55,053 nt of DNA from Paracoccus sp. IB05 (GTDB taxonomy: Bacteria > Pseudomonadota > Alphaproteobacteria > Rhodobacterales > Rhodobacteraceae): positions 1 to 55,053 of the forward strand of contig NZ_JAEFCF010000035.1 in the NCBI RefSeq assembly GCF_016405985.1, read 5' to 3'. The translations under genes and the position numbers were made by a program. Of the stretch, positions 51,961 through 55,053 are shown piece after piece. The notes under the pieces are model-generated. The model was not told the DNA's origin. It did no database searches and saw only the letters and a program-made list of their open reading frames with translations. Within the stretch, counting starts at the first letter, position 1. Each line of letters opens with the position of its first letter.

Positions 51961-52965
51961 ATGAAAGCCATCGGATACCAGACACCTGGCCCGGCATCGG
52001 TTCTGACCGAAATCGACCTGCTGCGCCCGCGCGCCACAGGTCATGACCTGCTGGTGCGGGTCAGTGCGATTTCGGTGAACCCGGTAGACACCAAGGTCCG
52101 CGCAGGAGCCACACCGGAACCGGGTCAATGGAAGATCCTTGGTTGGGATGCGGTCGGCGTCGTCGAAGAGGTCGGCGAGTCAGTCACGCGATTTCGCCCC
52201 GGCGACCGGGTATTCTATGCCGGTTCCATCACCCGCCCCGGCACCAATGCCGAATTCCATCTGGTCGATGAGCGGATCACCGGTCATGCGCCGACCAGCC
52301 TGAGCGACACCGAGTCAGCCGCCCTGCCGCTGACCGCGATCACCGCATGGGAGATGTTGTTCGACCGGCTTGACATCCGCCGCCCGGTGCCGGGGGCCGC
52401 CAATGTAGTGCTGATCATCGGCGGTGCGGGCGGTGTCGGATCCATCGGCATCCAGCTTGTCCGGGCGCTGACCGATCTGACGGTGATTACCACCGCCTCC
52501 CGCCCCGAGACGCGCGACTGGGTGCGGGACTTGGGCGCGCATCACGTGATCGACCACAGCCAACCGCTGGCCGCGCAGGTCGGGGCGCTCGGGATCGGCG
52601 CGCCGGGGCTGGTCTTCTCGACCACCAACACTGATCAGCATCTCGCCGGGATCAACGATCTGATCGCGCCGCAGGGCCGCTTCGGATTGATCGACGATCC
52701 GGCGGCGCTCGACATCCTGCCCTTCAAACGCAAGGCCGTCTCGGTGCATTGGGAGTTGATGTTCACCCGACCCATCTTCCAGACAGCCGATATGGGAGAA
52801 CAGGGCGAGCTGCTGGATGAGGTGGCGAAGCTGGCAGATGCTGGCCGGATCCACAGCACGGTGACCGAGGTCCTGACTCCTATCAACGCCGCCAATCTGG
52901 CAAGGGCGCATACCCTGATCGAGACCGGCAAGGCGCGCGGGAAAATCGTGCTCGAAGGGTGGTAG
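51961..52965 (+). CDS. Zinc-type alcohol dehydrogenase-like / quinone oxidoreductase
   Basis: A 334-aa medium-chain dehydrogenase. The N-terminal GroES-like domain has NPVDTKVRAG and GWDAVGVVEEVGESV. The Rossmann fold has GGAGGVGSIGIQLV. It probably reduces quinones or enones with NADPH; no structural zinc cysteine set is seen. AGGAGG precedes ATG 51961. Paired with HxlR in a stress-response divergon. Ends before a terminator hairpin. Confidence 0.88.
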   Translation: MKAIGYQTPGPASVLTEIDLLRPRATGHDLLVRVSAISVNPVDTKVRAGATPEPGQWKILGWDAVGVVEEVGESVTRFRPGDRVFYAGSITRPGTNAEFHLVDERITGHAPTSLSDTESAALPLTAITAWEMLFDRLDIRRPVPGAANVVLIIGGAGGVGSIGIQLVRALTDLTVITTASRPETRDWVRDLGAHHVIDHSQPLAAQVGALGIGAPGLVFSTTNTDQHLAGINDLIAPQGRFGLIDDPAALDILPFKRKAVSVHWELMFTRPIFQTADMGEQGELLDEVAKLADAGRIHSTVTEVLTPINAANLARAHTLIETGKARGKIVLEGW

Positions 52966-53021
52966 GGCCAACCGTGAGCCGGTCGAACAGGGCTGTCGAT
53001 TTGATGTTGCGCTGACAATGT

Positions 53022-53067
53022 ATCCAGCAGTGAAAACCGGCATGGCTTTCACTGCCTGGCCATTTTT
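53022..53067 (+). terminator. Terminator after the oxidoreductase gene
   Basis: Stem GCAGTGAAA (53027-53035) with TTTCACTGC (53047-53055), extended by CCAG/CTGG with one bulge, then a run of five T (ATTTTTC). Confidence 0.7.
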
Positions 53068-53186
53068 CAGCACAGGTTGAAAGCCTCGATCCCACTGAAA
53101 CCATCCACGTTGCTGGACAGATGAGCACGCCTATCCCGAGACCTTCAGCAATCCCCTGGCGGCAGGAACGGACAGATCCCCCTGAC

Positions 53187-53846
53187 TTACTGTGTGTCTT
53201 CCTCCGTAGCCTCGCGCTCCTCTCCGAAGACCAGCATGTCAGAAATACCACCGCCGTCCTTTTGCAGCAGGCCCGCATCCTCGAGCGCCTCCATGTCCGG
53301 CAGATCCCGCAAGGTGTCCAACCCGAAATGCTCCAGGAACCCCGCAGTCGTCACATATGTATAGGGCGCACCCGGCTCGGGACTGCGCGGACCACGGGCA
53401 ATGAACCCGTTGCGGTGCAGGCGGCCGATCACATCCCGGCTTACCTCTCGCCCCATCATCCGGGAAATCTCGCCGCGGGTCACCGGCTGCAGATAAGCAA
53501 TCGCCGTCAGCACCAGCCCCTCAGTCGGAGAGAGCGGTCTCGTTTCAACAGGGTTGCCACGCACGGCCCGGATTGCATCTGAGAACCCGGTGCGCGTGCG
53601 GAACTGCCAACCGCCAGCGACCCGGGCGATCTCGTAAGGCCGGTCGTTCAACTCGCTGGAGATGTCCTCGATCAGCAGATCGATGCTGCACTCGCGCCCA
53701 ACAATCCCGGCCAGTGTATCCCGCCCGACGGGTTCGGCTGAGGCGAAGAGGACGGCTTCGATCCGACCCATCCATGTTCGCCAGCGCAGTGCCTGCGGCA
53801 AATCCGCGAGTTCCGTGTCGAAAGCAATCCCTTCCGAGCGCGCCAT
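53187..53846 (-). CDS. ScpB-family protein (plasmid copy)
   Basis: A 219-aa protein with the ScpB paired winged-helix pattern: RIEAVLFASAEPVGRDTLAGIV, then YEIARVAGGWQFRTR, VLTAIAYLQPVTRGEISRMMGREVS, and the RGPRSPEPGAPYTYVTT tail. Chromosomal ScpB joins SMC-ScpA to fold DNA. No scpA lies here; instead the gene follows a DUF1403 gene with a 2-nt gap, a pair often seen on alphaproteobacterial plasmids. It may aid segregation or regulate; that is inference. A damaged paralogue lies at 46278-46548. Confidence 0.85.
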   Translation of the reverse strand: MARSEGIAFDTELADLPQALRWRTWMGRIEAVLFASAEPVGRDTLAGIVGRECSIDLLIEDISSELNDRPYEIARVAGGWQFRTRTGFSDAIRAVRGNPVETRPLSPTEGLVLTAIAYLQPVTRGEISRMMGREVSRDVIGRLHRNGFIARGPRSPEPGAPYTYVTTAGFLEHFGLDTLRDLPDMEALEDAGLLQKDGGGISDMLVFGEEREATEEDTQ

Positions 53847-53848
53847 GG

Positions 53849-54802
53849 TCAGAGCCCGAACAACCGGAAGCCGGAACGGCCGCTCAGCTCGCGCACCGCA
53901 CCCTCCGACATCAACCGCTCGAACAATCGCCTGCTCGCCCAGCGGGACATCTTCGCCGAACTCCAGGAGCCAGATACCGCATCATCACCGCGCAGCAGAG
54001 CCAGCACCTCGCCGGCGCCCTTGGCCCGAAGTTTCGGCTCGATCTGATCCAGGCGCTGCGCGATCACGGCCATCCCGGCTGCCAGCCGACAAGCCTCGGC
54101 CGCACCACTCGCCGTCGCAAGAAAGATCGCGCGCTCGAAACCATCACCGCCTGGCCGGGACCGCCCCTGTCCAGGACCCGAACGCATGAAAGAAGCATGG
54201 ATCTGGGTTGCTAGAACCGGGACCGGCAAAGACCATCGCATCCGCATCGAAAGCGCAAGATCAGCTGCCCACCAGGCCAGAGCTTCTGCGTCCGCCTGCC
54301 GCGCCATGATCGCTGTCGCTACCCTGGCAGCTGTGACCGGGGCTGGCGCCTGGAAGCCCAAAAGTTCCGTGAGTACCTCGGGAAGATCACCGAGCGCTTC
54401 CGTCCATCTGACGCCGAGCAGCCCGGCGGTGCTGCGCAACCGCTCATCGTCAAAGGACCCAGAACGCCGACACACCCGCCGCCAGGCCAGCAGTACATTT
54501 CCTGCCGGTCCGGGCTCGCTTCCGGACGGTTGCAGGCACCAGCCGTCCCGCAGCGCATTTTCGTCTTCCCGCCGCCCCAGCAACCGAACCGTTTCCGCTG
54601 CGGCTTTGAGCGCCAGACGATGCCGCCATGCCCCGCTCCATGGGGCCTCGCTGCGCACCAGATTATCCAGTGCGGACAAGGCGCTACCTGCCATGTAGGA
54701 GGCCTCGACATCCGTCGAGACAGCACCCTTCGGCACCGCCCAGGCCGGAACCTGGAAGGCGTCGAAATGATGTCCCCATGCAGGTTCAATCTTCTTGTTC
54801 AT
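53849..54802 (-). CDS. DUF1403-family protein
   Basis: A 317-aa helical protein of the DUF1403 type. Typical segments are FQVPAWAVPKGA near the start, ASYMAGSALSALDNLV, and ADAEALAWWAADLALSMRMRWSLPVPVLATQI. The role is unknown; it may act in replication or segregation with the ScpB partner just downstream. ATG 54802. It is rich in Ala, Trp and Arg and has no membrane segment. Confidence 0.8.
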   Translation of the reverse strand: MNKKIEPAWGHHFDAFQVPAWAVPKGAVSTDVEASYMAGSALSALDNLVRSEAPWSGAWRHRLALKAAAETVRLLGRREDENALRDGWCLQPSGSEPGPAGNVLLAWRRVCRRSGSFDDERLRSTAGLLGVRWTEALGDLPEVLTELLGFQAPAPVTAARVATAIMARQADAEALAWWAADLALSMRMRWSLPVPVLATQIHASFMRSGPGQGRSRPGGDGFERAIFLATASGAAEACRLAAGMAVIAQRLDQIEPKLRAKGAGEVLALLRGDDAVSGSWSSAKMSRWASRRLFERLMSEGAVRELSGRSGFRLFGL

Positions 54803-55053
54803 AGCCCCGTAGGCTAGCGCCGATGTGCGCTTTGTGCCAGTATTATTGCAAATTACCGCACCGCATGTCTGCGCACAAAGATGTCCAATAAGATTGCATT
54901 ATCGGTCGTTCTGTTCTTCTATAGAGAGATGCTCTTCAGAACCTCCCAAATGTGTCGGATGGCCAGAATTCGTGAGATTCAAGCACTTCGTCGAAGAGCA
55001 TGCCGGGGTTCATGAGATTCTGGCGCGGTATTCATGAGACTGGACGCGCCGGT
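54803..55053. other. Right-end noncoding region with short repeats
   Basis: Contains an inverted repeat CTTTGTGC (54830-54837) / GCACAAAG (54873-54880) and a minus-strand CAATAATA (plus 54841-54848). Three related words also occur: ATTCGTGAGATTC (54968-54980), GTTCATGAGATTC (55008-55020) and ATTCATGAGACTG (55030-55042). No gene is supported. The region runs off the window. Confidence 0.45.

Overview
The window is a high-GC alphaproteobacterial accessory segment. It is most like a conjugative plasmid or integrative conjugative element of Rhodobacteraceae (Paracoccus/Rhodobacter-type). This rests on a LuxR solo, a VirD2-like relaxase with a MobC partner, a complete VirB/VirD4 type IV secretion system (T4SS) with a TrbJ-like VirB5, a DUF1403-ScpB pair, and IS5- and IS21-family debris. 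No rRNA, tRNA or core metabolic block is visible, and no replication initiator is recognised. The genus cannot be fixed from sequence alone.

Layout. (1) 0-7.8 kb, DNA processing: a LuxR solo; a minus-strand VirC1/VirC2-like pair (ParA ATPase plus a small DNA-binding-type protein); a degenerate 21-bp tandem array and an imperfect inverted repeat that together make a candidate oriT/centromere; then mobC, relaxase and virD4 with overlapping reading frames. (2) 7.8-16 kb, first defence/stability island: an Abi-family HEPN protein, an AT-rich 586-aa gene ending in a HEPN-like motif, a caspase-Ski2-like helicase fusion with a small DUF2158/YodC-like partner, a broken IS5 transposase, and a Phd/VapC-type toxin-antitoxin pair. 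(3) 16.2-28 kb, minus strand: a tightly packed virB operon in the order unknown gene, lytic transglycosylase, virB2, virB3, virB4, virB7-like lipoprotein, a transglycosylase embedded in VirB5-like ends, virB5, virB8, virB9, virB10, virB11, exported protein, virB6, ssb. (4) 28-30.2 kb, plus strand: two exported proteins and a helix-turn-helix protein. (5) 30.3-43.8 kb, minus strand: a complete type 3 BREX operon, brxR-brxF-brxC-pglX-brxHII-pglZ-brxA, with each gene overlapping or nearly abutting the next. (6) 43.9-55 kb: a broken IS5-family element, a Fic protein with its own operator repeats, an scpB remnant fused to an istB fragment, an unknown gene, an IetAS-like AAA ATPase/subtilase pair, an HxlR/quinone-oxidoreductase divergon, and an intact ScpB-DUF1403 pair.

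How it fits together. Regions 1, 3 and 4 form one self-transfer machine. They appear linked by a shared motif, CAATAATgGTgTAtcG, found next to the virC1 (parA-like) gene, the virB operon and two plus-strand transcription units. Regions 2, 5 and 6 are cargo, mostly anti-phage or plasmid-stability modules inserted between transfer blocks. The best candidate for an undescribed system is the DUF2158 + caspase-helicase two-gene operon at 11.6-14.8 kb. By analogy with Hachiman-type helicase/effector systems, it looks like a helicase sensor carrying a protease effector.
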